Shown piece by piece: positions 24,734-32,458 of a stretch of DNA of 34,529 nt. Within the stretch, counting starts at the first letter, position 1. Each line of letters opens with the position of its first letter. The stretch lies in assembly GCA_964372035.1 (NCBI GenBank), contig CAYJPK010000014.1:1-34529 (forward strand). Direction: 5' to 3'. Source of the DNA: CAYJPK01 sp964372035. Lineage in GTDB: Bacteria > Desulfobacterota > Desulfovibrionia > Desulfovibrionales > Desulfovibrionaceae. The position numbers were made by a program, and so were the translations under genes. The notes under the pieces were generated by a model, which saw nothing but the letters and a program-made list of their open reading frames with translations, did not search any database and was not told where the DNA came from.

Positions 24734-27601
24734 TTATAATTGTGTACTATAGATTTTTTCACTTCTAAGTAAATCTAGAAACTCAATCATTGCTAGCGGT
24801 TTAGCAAAATAATAGCCTTGCGCTAAGTCACAACCTATTTCTTTCAACCAAATAGCTTGTTCTTTCTTTTCAACACCCTCTGTTACTACTTTTAAGTTAA
24901 GAGCTTTTGCCATTCTAACTATGTTTTCAATAATGACAGGACCTTTTTTTGCCATTATATTATAATCAAGGAAGGATTTATCTAGCTTTATTACATCTAT
25001 ATTTAATGAACTTAAGCGGTTTAATGAAGAAACACCAGCTCCAAAATCGTCCATTGAGACTGTTAAACCAATTTTTTTGAGCTCATCAACTCGGTGTGTC
25101 ATGTGCTTATCATTATCTAGAATAGCACTTTCAGTTACTTCTACTTCAATTTCAGTAGGTGAAATATCATATTTTAGCAAAAGTTTTTGAATTTTTGCAG
25201 GTGTTTCAGTGTCGAACAGTGTTTGCCCAGAAATATTAATTGAAATTACAGGTACTTTTGTAGTTTGTGAATATTTTTTAATAAAACGCAAAACTTCTTC
25301 AAAGACATAAAAATCAAGCTCTACGATAAAGCCATTAGCTTCAAACACTGGAATAAACTCATCAGGATAAAACGCAGGAGCATTTTTTGGTAGCCAACGA
25401 ATTAAAGCCTCCGCTCCACCAACACAAAGCTTTGAGTAATCAATCTTAGGTTGATAAAAAACAGTAAATTCCTTATCTCTTAAGGCTTGTTCCATTCTAA
25501 AAACAATATCAGTTTGTTTTTCAAAGGATTTTTGCATTTGCTCATCAAAAATATTACATGTTAAAGCATGATTTTTTTTGCCACGTAATCTTGCAATATT
25601 TGCTCTATCAATAATAGCATTAATTTCAACTTGATTATCGTCAATAATATACCGACCAATTGACATGCTAAGGCTAAAGCTTTCACCAACAATTTCTTTA
25701 ATACCAGGAATGATATAATTATAAGTAATATTTTCAATATTTTCTTCAGTATTTACTTTATGAAGAATAACAAATAAGTCACCAATAATTCTACTAACTG
25801 TTGCGCCAGAGCTTTGATAATGAGTACTTAAAGCATTTGCAATAGTCTTAATTGTTTTTGAGCCATATTCAAAGCCATAAATATTGTTAATTATTCGAAA
25901 ATAATCAATATCTATAGTAATTACCTCATACTCATTTGGTTTAGCATTTTCAATGGTCGTTTGCATTATTTCACGAAAACGGTGCAGAGAAATCAAGCCT
26001 GTCATTGAGTCTGTGTTAATAATTTTTTGGATTTCATTTTTTTTGTTTTTTTGTTCATGCAAGAAGAAATATACAACACCAACAATAAAAATTAATGTTA
26101 AAATGATAACATGTGGCAGATAATCCATTAATAGGCTAGTAAAGCTTTTTGTAGGTAAAAATGCTTCTGTTTGAGTAGAAACAATTTCACTAATAATTTT
26201 TTCGTCAATGTGATTTATCATTGTGTTGAAAATAGATACATACTCACTAGGTAAATTCTTAGAAATATAGAATCTTAGAGGTAAAGTTATATCAGTTGCT
26301 ATAATTCTAGTTGCATCAATGCCAAAGTGTGAATATACATATTCAGCACCAGTAGTTGTTAACAAGCCGGCTTCAAAATTTCCCGTAACATAGGATTGGA
26401 ATGCTTCTTGAATGCCTTCATAAGTTAATATTTTACTATTTGGAAATTCTTTTGTAATTTTGCTATAGTCTAAGCTAGTATATTCGTACATACCAATATT
26501 AATTGGCGCATCTTTGTCAAAAACTTTTCCGCTTGGAACATTAGCAACAAGAACCATTGGCAAACGCAAAAATGGGATTGTCTGGTTATAATACCTGTAA
26601 ATGGAAGGGAAAGAATCTTTGATTGCTAATAATATATCAAAAAATTGCCTGTCTATAACCCTATCACGATTATCATAGCCAACATAATCAACCTTAAAAC
26701 CATGCTTATCAGCTAATAGGTTTAGAATATCAATAATAATGCCATTAGGTTTATTGTTATCAGATGAAAACTCAATAGGTCTATGATCAATTGTATAACC
26801 AACTTTAAAAGTCTTACCTTTTAAGAGCTTAGCTTCCTCTTTTGTTAAAAATCTTTTCGAAACTTGAGTGTTGTCATAATATGAGAGATAAGTTCTTTCA
26901 AGAAAATGTGCATCGTGTGTGATTATTTTTTTTATCTCTTGGTTAACTCTTTGGCTTATTGATAGTTTACCTTTGTTTGCGATAAAATAAATATTTTTTG
27001 TCGAAAGAGTTAAGGCGTTTTTATGCTTATGAAACCTTTCATCAATATTAGTTGTGAGGTAATAGTCAGCTTTAGTTTTATGAAGGTTTTCAAACTCAGA
27101 AAACACTAGTTTGACATCAATCCCTTTTTCTTTCATGAAACTGTTGAAGTCTAACAAAAATGGATTGTTATTACTAACACTTATCGTGCTATTACTTATT
27201 TTAGAAAAATCAGAATAAAAAATTGTTTCATCAATGTTTGATACTAGAAGTGCTTGCGCAGAGCCAATAGGAGTTAAAATATAGTTAAAGTCATTAGTTC
27301 TATTTTCACTGTAAGTAACAGGTCCATAAATATCAATATCACCTTTTTTTAGGGCTTCAAACGCGTCTTTTTGTGAGTATGAGATAAATTCAAAGCTTAA
27401 GTTACTGTTTTCCTCTATTTTTTTAAGTAAATCATAGCCAAAACCTTTTTTATCAACAGCATTATTGTCTGTTATGATACCAAAATCTTGAGTATATCCA
27501 ACTTTTACTATTGTCTTGAATTGTTTTGCATATGAAATGTTTACATAACTTAACAAAATATATGTAACTATAACAATAGCTTTTAAAAACACATTTTTCA
27601 T
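24734..27601 (-). CDS. Periplasmic-binding-domain sensor with degenerate GGDEF and intact EAL domain
   Basis: A 955-residue membrane signalling protein. Order: signal peptide (1-25, ending YAK); two SBP_bac_3-like ligand-binding domains (about 30-245 and 265-490); one membrane helix (YLPHVIILTLIFIVGVVYFFL, about 497-517); GGDEF domain (about 535-690); EAL domain (about 705-950). The GGDEF signature reads IGDLF, so diguanylate cyclase activity is unlikely. The EAL domain keeps EALIRW, the NIS asparagine, EVTES, DDFGAG, KLDKSF, TEGVE and QGYYFAKP, so it should hydrolyse cyclic di-GMP. The protein likely ties a periplasmic amino-acid-like ligand to c-di-GMP breakdown (inference). It is monocistronic, with its 3' end against the repeat and gap. 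Confidence 0.9.
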   Translation of the reverse strand: MKNVFLKAIVIVTYILLSYVNISYAKQFKTIVKVGYTQDFGIITDNNAVDKKGFGYDLLKKIEENSNLSFEFISYSQKDAFEALKKGDIDIYGPVTYSENRTNDFNYILTPIGSAQALLVSNIDETIFYSDFSKISNSTISVSNNNPFLLDFNSFMKEKGIDVKLVFSEFENLHKTKADYYLTTNIDERFHKHKNALTLSTKNIYFIANKGKLSISQRVNQEIKKIITHDAHFLERTYLSYYDNTQVSKRFLTKEEAKLLKGKTFKVGYTIDHRPIEFSSDNNKPNGIIIDILNLLADKHGFKVDYVGYDNRDRVIDRQFFDILLAIKDSFPSIYRYYNQTIPFLRLPMVLVANVPSGKVFDKDAPINIGMYEYTSLDYSKITKEFPNSKILTYEGIQEAFQSYVTGNFEAGLLTTTGAEYVYSHFGIDATRIIATDITLPLRFYISKNLPSEYVSIFNTMINHIDEKIISEIVSTQTEAFLPTKSFTSLLMDYLPHVIILTLIFIVGVVYFFLHEQKNKKNEIQKIINTDSMTGLISLHRFREIMQTTIENAKPNEYEVITIDIDYFRIINNIYGFEYGSKTIKTIANALSTHYQSSGATVSRIIGDLFVILHKVNTEENIENITYNYIIPGIKEIVGESFSLSMSIGRYIIDDNQVEINAIIDRANIARLRGKKNHALTCNIFDEQMQKSFEKQTDIVFRMEQALRDKEFTVFYQPKIDYSKLCVGGAEALIRWLPKNAPAFYPDEFIPVFEANGFIVELDFYVFEEVLRFIKKYSQTTKVPVISINISGQTLFDTETPAKIQKLLLKYDISPTEIEVEVTESAILDNDKHMTHRVDELKKIGLTVSMDDFGAGVSSLNRLSSLNIDVIKLDKSFLDYNIMAKKGPVIIENIVRMAKALNLKVVTEGVEKKEQAIWLKEIGCDLAQGYYFAKPLAMIEFLDLLRSEKIYSTQL

Positions 27602-27778
27602 AATAACTACTTATTTTATATTAAAAATCAAAGAAAAAACAAAAACAGTAAACTAATTTTTAAAGTTTAATGTTATGCTAAAAAAAAGTCAATTGAAAGG
27701 CGTTATTTTTATTATGAGTTTTTCATTATAAATTAAAGCTAGAAAAAAATGAAAAATTTAAAATATGTAAAATTTTTC

Positions 27779-27807
27779 TTGCAATTTTTTAACAAAGGTT
27801 GTATGTT
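27779..27807 (+). promoter_or_regulatory. Promoter of the tRNA gene
   Basis: TTGCAA (27779-27784) and TATGTT (27802-27807) with a 17-base spacer; the tRNA begins 16 bases after the -10 box. The 220 bases between the GGDEF-EAL start and the tRNA otherwise show only A/T-rich DNA. Confidence 0.6.
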
Positions 27808-27823
27808 ACACGAGTTGTTGTGT

Positions 27824-27899
27824 GGACCTATAGTTCAATTGGCAGAGCCCCCGGCTCATAACCGGTTTGTTGCAGGTTCAAGTCCTGCTGGGTCCACCA
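27824..27899 (+). tRNA. tRNA with CAU anticodon (Met or lysidine-modified Ile)
   Basis: A complete 76-base cloverleaf with encoded CCA. The acceptor stem GGACCTA pairs with TGGGTCC (one G-U), D stem GTTC/GAGC, anticodon loop CTCATAA, T arm GCAGG-TTCAAGT-CCTGC and discriminator A. The anticodon stem has four good pairs, with C-U apposed at positions 27-43. CAU anticodons belong to initiator Met, elongator Met or Ile2. The GGACC acceptor stem recalls tRNA-Ile2 of other bacteria, so Ile(CAU) is slightly favoured over elongator Met. An initiator is unlikely because the first acceptor pair is formed. Confidence 0.92.
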
Positions 27900-27911
27900 C
27901 TTAAAACATTA

Positions 27912-27955
27912 AAAAAAACAGTAACTGTCTAACTCGGCATAGTTACTGTTTTTTT
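27912..27955 (+). terminator. Rho-independent terminator after the tRNA
   Basis: A 15-bp perfect stem (27912-27926 with 27941-27955, core CAGTAACT/AGTTACTG) ending in seven T on the plus strand. It also has A-rich flanks giving U on the minus strand, so it can stop transcription from the nitrogenase-like gene as well. Confidence 0.92.
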
Positions 27956-28090
27956 ATTTTTGATACTGTCAAATCACTGTCTTCACATCTCATATTTTGG
28001 AGTACTTTAAAAAAAAGTACCACTGTGACATTGACTACACACTATAAGATATTAACGCGACTCTTTTTTTGAGCAACTAGGGAAATGATT

Positions 28091-28543
28091 TCAGTTTGCG
28101 CAAAAACAACACAGGTAGATATGCTCAAGTAGGGCATCATCACCGATAATTTCAATTAAGCAAGTTGAAATCAAAAATACTCAACTTAAGCTATAGTCTT
28201 CAATTAATTCTTCATAAGCCTCTTCAACTTTTTCAACACTACCAAAAGTGATATCATTTGTGTCAAGGTGAACTGAAACTACTCGTCCGTGCATACCACC
28301 ATAGCCACTAAAACTAATGGTCATGCTTTTTGAATAATAAACACACTCATCAGTGCCTACAACAAGTGCAAGACTGTCTTTAAAGCCACGTGATAGTAAC
28401 AATGCACCAGTTAAGGGGCAATGTGTTCCTGGAAATTGTGTATGAGTGATGTTTTTTACATTTTTCATATTTGAAACAGATTTTAACCTTGTTAGCTTTT
28501 CTAGCAAATTTCTGTTTTTGAAATTTAACGCTGATTCAAACAT
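28091..28543 (-). pseudogene. Decayed nitrogenase component 1-like oxidoreductase gene
   Basis: The first 120 codons (28543-28184) read like the N-terminus of a nitrogenase component-1/NifDE-type subunit: FPGTHCPLTGALLLSRG with a P-cluster-type cysteine, LALVVGTDECVYYSK, and DITFGSVEKVEEAYEELIED. An in-frame TGA (28181-28183) follows, yet the same frame continues VFLISTCLIEIIGDD, the next conserved family motif, to a second stop at 28091. Another frame then gives CVVFAQTEIIS before stopping, suggesting a frameshift. About 300 residues expected in the family are absent. I read this as a recent pseudogene; a selenocysteine TGA is less likely because the downstream frame is also broken. Promoter and ribosome binding site (AAGGA) are still intact. 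Confidence 0.7.
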
Positions 28544-28578
28544 ATTTTATCCTTAAAAATTACTCTATAACTTTTTTT

Positions 28579-28607
28579 CTTATATAGATAAAAATTAGAT
28601 TAGTCAA
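28579..28607 (-). promoter_or_regulatory. Promoter of the nitrogenase-like gene with DtxR-type half site
   Basis: On the minus strand TTGACT (28602-28607) and TATAAG (28579-28584) are 17 bases apart. The spacer and -35 box overlap CTAATCTAA (plus-strand TTAGATTAG at 28595-28603), an 8/9 match to half of the DtxR/IdeR operator consensus and the exact inverse of the half site in the divergent hutX promoter. Confidence 0.6.
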
Positions 28608-28633
28608 AAATTTTTAGGCACTACAAAAAAATC

Positions 28634-28664
28634 TTGACATCAAAATATAGTTAGCCTAATCTAA
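28634..28664 (+). promoter_or_regulatory. hutX promoter with DtxR/IdeR-like operator
   Basis: Consensus TTGACA (28634-28639) and TAATCT (28657-28662) with a 17-base spacer. A 19-base window at 28646-28664, centred on TTAGCCTAA, matches 15 of 19 positions of the DtxR/IdeR consensus TTAGGTTAGSCTAACCTAA as I recall it, and covers the -10 box, where a metal-loaded repressor would block transcription. Confidence 0.6.
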
Positions 28665-28695
28665 CTTTCACTAATTAATAAGGAGAATTCATAAT

Positions 28696-29217
28696 ATGAA
28701 TAAAGAATTACAAGAAAAGGTAATGAAAATTGTTGAAGAGGGTAATTTGTCATATTTGTCAAAATTATCAAGAGATAGCGAGTCTACAGATGCAGAAGTT
28801 GCGCAAGTTTTGCCATATGAAATGTGTGCTATTGCAGATGCAAAAGATTTTGATGCAATTTGGAATGAAATTACAACTTGGGAATCATGCCTTTTTGTAC
28901 AACGTAATTTAGGGTCAGTTTTAGAACTTATGGGTAAATTACCAAAAGGTAATTATGGTCATGGTTACTTTAATCTTGAGCATGGACATGATTATTGTGT
29001 AAGTGGTCACTTAAAAGTTGATGATATAGCATCAATTGCTTTCGTATCACTTAAAAAAGAAGGTATGCCCTCTATTGCTTTCTTTACTGCAAATAACGAA
29101 ACAAAATTCACTATTTATGTTGGTCTTAAACATGGCGAAGATAAAAAAATGGAAGTTAGCGAAAGTGCTAAAGAATCTTTCTATAAAATGAAAGAAAAAT
29201 TTGCTGCAAAAAAATAA
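28696..29217 (+). CDS. hutX: HutX/HugX-family heme utilisation carrier protein
   Basis: A 173-residue cytosolic protein of the HutX/HuvX/HugX family, which binds heme and hands it to a heme-degrading enzyme or protects the cell from free heme. Family features visible are the early LPYEMC, FDAIWNEITTW, the central LPKGNYGHGYFNLEHGHDYCVSGHL and the later IAFVSLKKEG...FFTANNETKFTIYVG. AAGGAGAATTC upstream is a strong ribosome binding site. It has a consensus promoter with a DtxR-like operator, so expression under metal limitation is likely. No hutZ or hutW radical SAM gene is adjacent. A terminator follows. Confidence 0.88.
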   Translation: MNKELQEKVMKIVEEGNLSYLSKLSRDSESTDAEVAQVLPYEMCAIADAKDFDAIWNEITTWESCLFVQRNLGSVLELMGKLPKGNYGHGYFNLEHGHDYCVSGHLKVDDIASIAFVSLKKEGMPSIAFFTANNETKFTIYVGLKHGEDKKMEVSESAKESFYKMKEKFAAKK

Positions 29218-29229
29218 TTTTTTTTGTTT

Positions 29230-29269
29230 AAAAGGTTTGTATATTGCTATAAGTATATGCAAACCTTTT
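29230..29269 (+). terminator. Terminator after hutX
   Basis: A 15-bp stem (29230-29244 with 29255-29269, core AAAGGTTTG/CAAACCTTT, one G-U pair) ending in T residues, 12 bases after the hutX stop and 26 before the next start. Confidence 0.8.
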
Positions 29270-29294
29270 TCATGTCTTTCTTAGGAGTGCGAGA

Positions 29295-29774
29295 ATGATT
29301 GATATTTCAAAAATTGAAGATATTAAAGAATTAAATGTAATTAGCGATAAATTAATCTCAGCTGGACTTCCAACAGCAGAGCAGTTTGCTAAACTAAAAG
29401 AGGCCGGAGTTGAAGTTGTTATAAATGTTATTCCACCTTTAAGTTCTGAACCACAACCAGACTTAGCAGCAATTTTTAATTCTGGTTTAACATATTTTAA
29501 CATTCCATATAATCTTGGTAATCCGATAGTTTGCATGGAAGCTTTCATTGCAGTAATGGATTTAGTTCAAGATAAAAATGTACTAGTGCATTGTGCTGTT
29601 AATTGGCGTGCTTCTTTTATGCTTGATGCTTATAATCAAATTAAAACTGGCGAATATGACTCTAAATATGTTGCTAGTGTTGTGAATTATCAAACTATTA
29701 TGAAGGATTATCCCTTATCAGTAAACTTCTTTAATCTTGTGAATGAACATTACAAAATAAATATTATACACTAA
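29295..29774 (+). CDS. Tyrosine-phosphatase-like protein with CX4R loop
   Basis: A 159-residue protein with a dual-specificity phosphatase-like layout: a strand-helix start (LISAGLPTAEQFAKLKEAGVEVVINV), then LTYFNIPYN, then the putative P-loop VHCAVNWRAS with Cys100 and Arg105. Classical enzymes have CX5R; here only four residues separate Cys and Arg, so it may be a related family with different chemistry. Related small proteins with HCxxNxRAS-like loops exist in bacteria, function unknown to me. AGGAG lies before the start. It sits between hutX and the TonB receptors; a terminator separates it from each, so it may depend on readthrough or its own unseen promoter. Confidence 0.72.
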   Translation: MIDISKIEDIKELNVISDKLISAGLPTAEQFAKLKEAGVEVVINVIPPLSSEPQPDLAAIFNSGLTYFNIPYNLGNPIVCMEAFIAVMDLVQDKNVLVHCAVNWRASFMLDAYNQIKTGEYDSKYVASVVNYQTIMKDYPLSVNFFNLVNEHYKINIIH

Positions 29775-29796
29775 AAATGATTTAAATTTTCAAATT

Positions 29797-29834
29797 AAAC
29801 TCATGTGACCTTAAAACGTTACATGAGTTTTTTT
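29797..29834 (+). terminator. Terminator after the phosphatase-like gene
   Basis: A 10-bp stem (AAACTCATGT 29797-29806 with ACATGAGTTT 29821-29830) followed by T residues. Confidence 0.85.
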
Positions 29835-29873
29835 ATTGCAGCTTAATAAATTGAGAGAATTCTAAAATTTTTG

Positions 29874-29935
29874 TTGACAGCTTCTAAAGACAGTGCTAAA
29901 GCTATCTCTAACAAAGTTAGATTAACAAAACATTA
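29874..29935 (+). promoter_or_regulatory. Candidate promoter and DtxR-like site before the first TonB receptor
   Basis: TTGACA (29874-29879) is followed after 17 bases by a weak -10 TAAAGC (29897-29902) with an upstream TG extension. TTAGATTAACAAAACATTA (29917-29935) matches 13 of 19 positions of the DtxR/IdeR consensus and contains the same TTAGATTA half site as the hutX region; CTAAC-AAA-GTTAG is also a small inverted repeat here. This would leave a leader of about 130 bases. Confidence 0.4.
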
Positions 29936-30040
29936 TTTAAATAAATTGAATTAAGTTTGTATTTACAAATCGAGTTTTATTTAATCGTGCTGTGTTTTGA
30001 GGAAGACTTATTATCTAGATTTAAGGGAGTTTGTACAGAA

Positions 30041-32143
30041 ATGAAAATTTTCAATCATTATGTAATAGCTAGTGCGTTAATTCTATGCAGTGCTTTAGCG
30101 GGTAGTGCATTAGCTGAAGAAATTAAAACAGACGAAGTAACTGTTAAAGCCACAACAGCAACTCGTTCTACAAAGGACTTATTAGAAGTTCCAATGTCAG
30201 TAACTGTTATTGACTCTGAGGAAATAGCAAAGCAGGGTTATAGGACTGTTTCTGATTTGCTTCGTAGTGTACCAGGCATTTATATTGAAACAAATGGTGA
30301 TCCAACAATTGATAGGATTAGATTTCGTGGTGAACACACAGATAAAAATGTTATTTTAGTTAATGGTCAGCGCATGGTTAATATGGATAATGGAATTGAT
30401 GGTATGCAGTTTGCAATCGATCCAGCAATTATTGAGCGCATTGAAGTTATTCGTGGTGCAGCGTCAGTTTTATATGGTGCTGAAGCTTTAGCAGGTGTTA
30501 TTAATATTATTACTAAAACAGGTGGAGTAAAACCTATTCAAGCTGAAATGCGTACTTCTTATACAAGTTATGACGATGGTTTGAGTAGTAGTTTAAGTGT
30601 TTATGGTTCAAAAGATGGTTTTAATTATAGGGGAACATTGTCTTATAATGACCATAGAGAATACCAGTCTTTTCATACTGAACTACCTAAAACTTCGATG
30701 GAAAATTTTTCTGGTAACGCATATGTAAGTTATGATTTTTCAGATAAATTTACTTTGGCAGCAAGCTATGAATATTATACAAAAGATAGAGAGTATAGAA
30801 ATAATCTTTTAAGCTCTAATCCTGATGTTGCAAGTTCTTGGAGTGATTATAACACAACTCGCCAACACTATGCTATCTATGCAGATGCTAAAAACCTTTC
30901 TAAATACTTAAGCAAGGTTCATGTTGATGCATATTATGAAGAATACACAACAACTCGTCATTCTATGGATAAATATGATAATCCAACTCTTGACTGGTAT
31001 GAAAACCCAACACATAGTTTTGGCTTAAATGTTCAAACAGATTGGACAATTGGCGATCATACACTAATTATTGCAGGCTATGAATTTATTTACTCTAGTC
31101 TAGATAAAAAGACATATGACTACACAACAGCCTATGCTCTTGACGATATCGCATATAGAAAGGGCAATGAAACAACTCATGCAGGTTTCTTATCTATAGA
31201 GCATTATTTACCAGCAAATTTCACAATTAACTATGGTGTGCGTTATACTCATTATGATTCGCACATGGATAAAATCGAAACTGTTAATGCAGCAGGAAAT
31301 GTTATATCTAATGGTCTTGTAAATGGTACCGATGGTGGAGATGATGGCTTTGTATTTAATGCTGGTATCGTTTGGACTGGTATTGAGAATTTAGCTCTTC
31401 GTGCATCTTGGGCACAAGGCTTTAAGCCAGCAACCATTTATGATAGATATGTGAGTTCTTCAGGTGGTTATAGTTGGTGGAGTGGCTACGGTTATGGTAA
31501 TTTAGCTAATCCAAATCTTGAAGCTGAAACTTCAAACAACTTTGAAATTGGTGCAAGATATGACAATGGCAAATTTGCTGCTGATGTAGCACTTTTCTAT
31601 ACAATTTATGATAATTATATCAGTTCTGAGCAGATTCCAGTAGTGTTTCCTTTTGGCGGTAGCGATTGGGAAGATGGCTATGACTCAATGAATATGAATA
31701 TCAATGACGTAAAAAATAGAGGTGTTGAAGTGTCTATGAGTTATACTTTTGACTCTGGCTTTGAACCTTATTTTGTTGGTCACTATATGAAACGTACTGC
31801 TGAAGGGCAAGCTGATAACTATGGTGTTCCTGCTTTAAATGGTAAAATCGGAGTTAGATATTTCACAAGTTTTAGGGATAACTTTTTCCGCTACAATGCA
31901 GACTTAAACATTCAAGGACAATCTGAAATCAGATGGGATACTGATAGTTATCCTGATGAACCTGCAACAGGTGGCTATGCAACTGTAAACTTAAGTTTTG
32001 GTGTTGAAATTGGTCATGAACAAGAATTCTTTGCTCAAGTTCAATTAAACAATATTTTAGATAAGCGTTATCAAACAAGACACTATAATAACTACTATGC
32101 AGCAGGTTTTAATGGTGGGATTACACTTGGATATCGTTTCTAG
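30041..32143 (+). CDS. TonB-dependent outer-membrane receptor 1
   Basis: A 700-residue TonB-dependent transporter. Signal peptide MKIFNHYVIASALILCSALAGSALA is followed by a TonB-box-like TDEVTVKAT, the plug domain (about 40-160: VPMSVTVID, DLLRSVPGIYI, IRFRGEHTDKNVILVNGQR, IERIEVIRGAASVLYGAEALAGVINIITK) and a 22-strand-type barrel ending LGYRF with terminal Phe. It imports iron-siderophore, heme or another scarce ligand using TonB energy. A GFKPAT segment and NPNL occupy the places of the FRAP and NPNL motifs of heme receptors, but the conserved His between them is not seen, so heme is only suggested, mainly by hutX nearby. The ATG at 30041 is chosen; longer starts precede the signal peptide. 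Confidence 0.93.
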   Translation: MKIFNHYVIASALILCSALAGSALAEEIKTDEVTVKATTATRSTKDLLEVPMSVTVIDSEEIAKQGYRTVSDLLRSVPGIYIETNGDPTIDRIRFRGEHTDKNVILVNGQRMVNMDNGIDGMQFAIDPAIIERIEVIRGAASVLYGAEALAGVINIITKTGGVKPIQAEMRTSYTSYDDGLSSSLSVYGSKDGFNYRGTLSYNDHREYQSFHTELPKTSMENFSGNAYVSYDFSDKFTLAASYEYYTKDREYRNNLLSSNPDVASSWSDYNTTRQHYAIYADAKNLSKYLSKVHVDAYYEEYTTTRHSMDKYDNPTLDWYENPTHSFGLNVQTDWTIGDHTLIIAGYEFIYSSLDKKTYDYTTAYALDDIAYRKGNETTHAGFLSIEHYLPANFTINYGVRYTHYDSHMDKIETVNAAGNVISNGLVNGTDGGDDGFVFNAGIVWTGIENLALRASWAQGFKPATIYDRYVSSSGGYSWWSGYGYGNLANPNLEAETSNNFEIGARYDNGKFAADVALFYTIYDNYISSEQIPVVFPFGGSDWEDGYDSMNMNINDVKNRGVEVSMSYTFDSGFEPYFVGHYMKRTAEGQADNYGVPALNGKIGVRYFTSFRDNFFRYNADLNIQGQSEIRWDTDSYPDEPATGGYATVNLSFGVEIGHEQEFFAQVQLNNILDKRYQTRHYNNYYAAGFNGGITLGYRF

Positions 32144-32153
32144 TTAAAAAATA

Positions 32154-32184
32154 TAACGGGAAAGCAAAAAATACTTTCCCGTTA
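32154..32184 (+). terminator. Hairpin after TonB receptor 1
   Basis: An 11-bp perfect stem (TAACGGGAAAG 32154-32164 with CTTTCCCGTTA 32174-32184) with a nine-base loop. The T run is delayed (TTACTAAATTTTTTTT), so termination may be partial. Confidence 0.7.
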
Positions 32185-32315
32185 TTACTAAATTTTTTTT
32201 AAAGAAAAAGGTGCTTCAAAAAATAATAAAAATTTATAAATTATAATACATTATAAAAGAATATAATAACTCTAAGTAAACTAATGAGAAAATTTTTCTT
32301 ATTGGATCTTATTTT

Positions 32316-32355
32316 TTTGTTGACAATTTATTTGCTTTACTGCATTGTCAACAAA
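32316..32355. promoter_or_regulatory. 12-bp inverted repeat around a TTGACA box before TonB receptor 2
   Basis: TTTGTTGACAAT (32316-32327) is the exact reverse complement of ATTGTCAACAAA (32344-32355), with 16 bases between. Each arm is itself close to the palindrome TTGT-NN-ACAA. The left arm contains TTGACA, but no good -10 lies 17 bases on. The first receptor has the same TTTTTGTTGACA once. In the 315-base gap between the receptors nothing else is evident apart from the hairpin at 32154-32184; the region is very A/T-rich. Confidence 0.5.
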
Positions 32356-32458
32356 GTTTTGCATTTGAAACTTTATTCGCAAACAATGAAAAAAGTTTTT
32401 TTCTGCAAATTAAGTTGGTATGACTGTTTTAAGATTCAAAAAGGGAGTTTACAGGGGA

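Noticed and set aside
27956..28090. tRNA-associated integration site or prophage remnant
   Set aside because: No integrase and no repeat of the tRNA 3' end were seen. A small GTACTTT/AAAGTAC hairpin (28002-28020) is the only structure, and the region is better explained as the decayed end of the nitrogenase-like gene.
28181..28183. TGA read as selenocysteine in the nitrogenase-like gene
   Set aside because: The same frame stops again within 30 codons and the conserved sequence then seems to continue in another frame, which fits a pseudogene. Not fully excluded without a SECIS search.
29941..29966. Classical Fur box before TonB receptor 1
   Set aside because: TTTGTA-TT-TACAAA is a short inverted repeat but does not match the GATAATGATAATCATTATC pattern.
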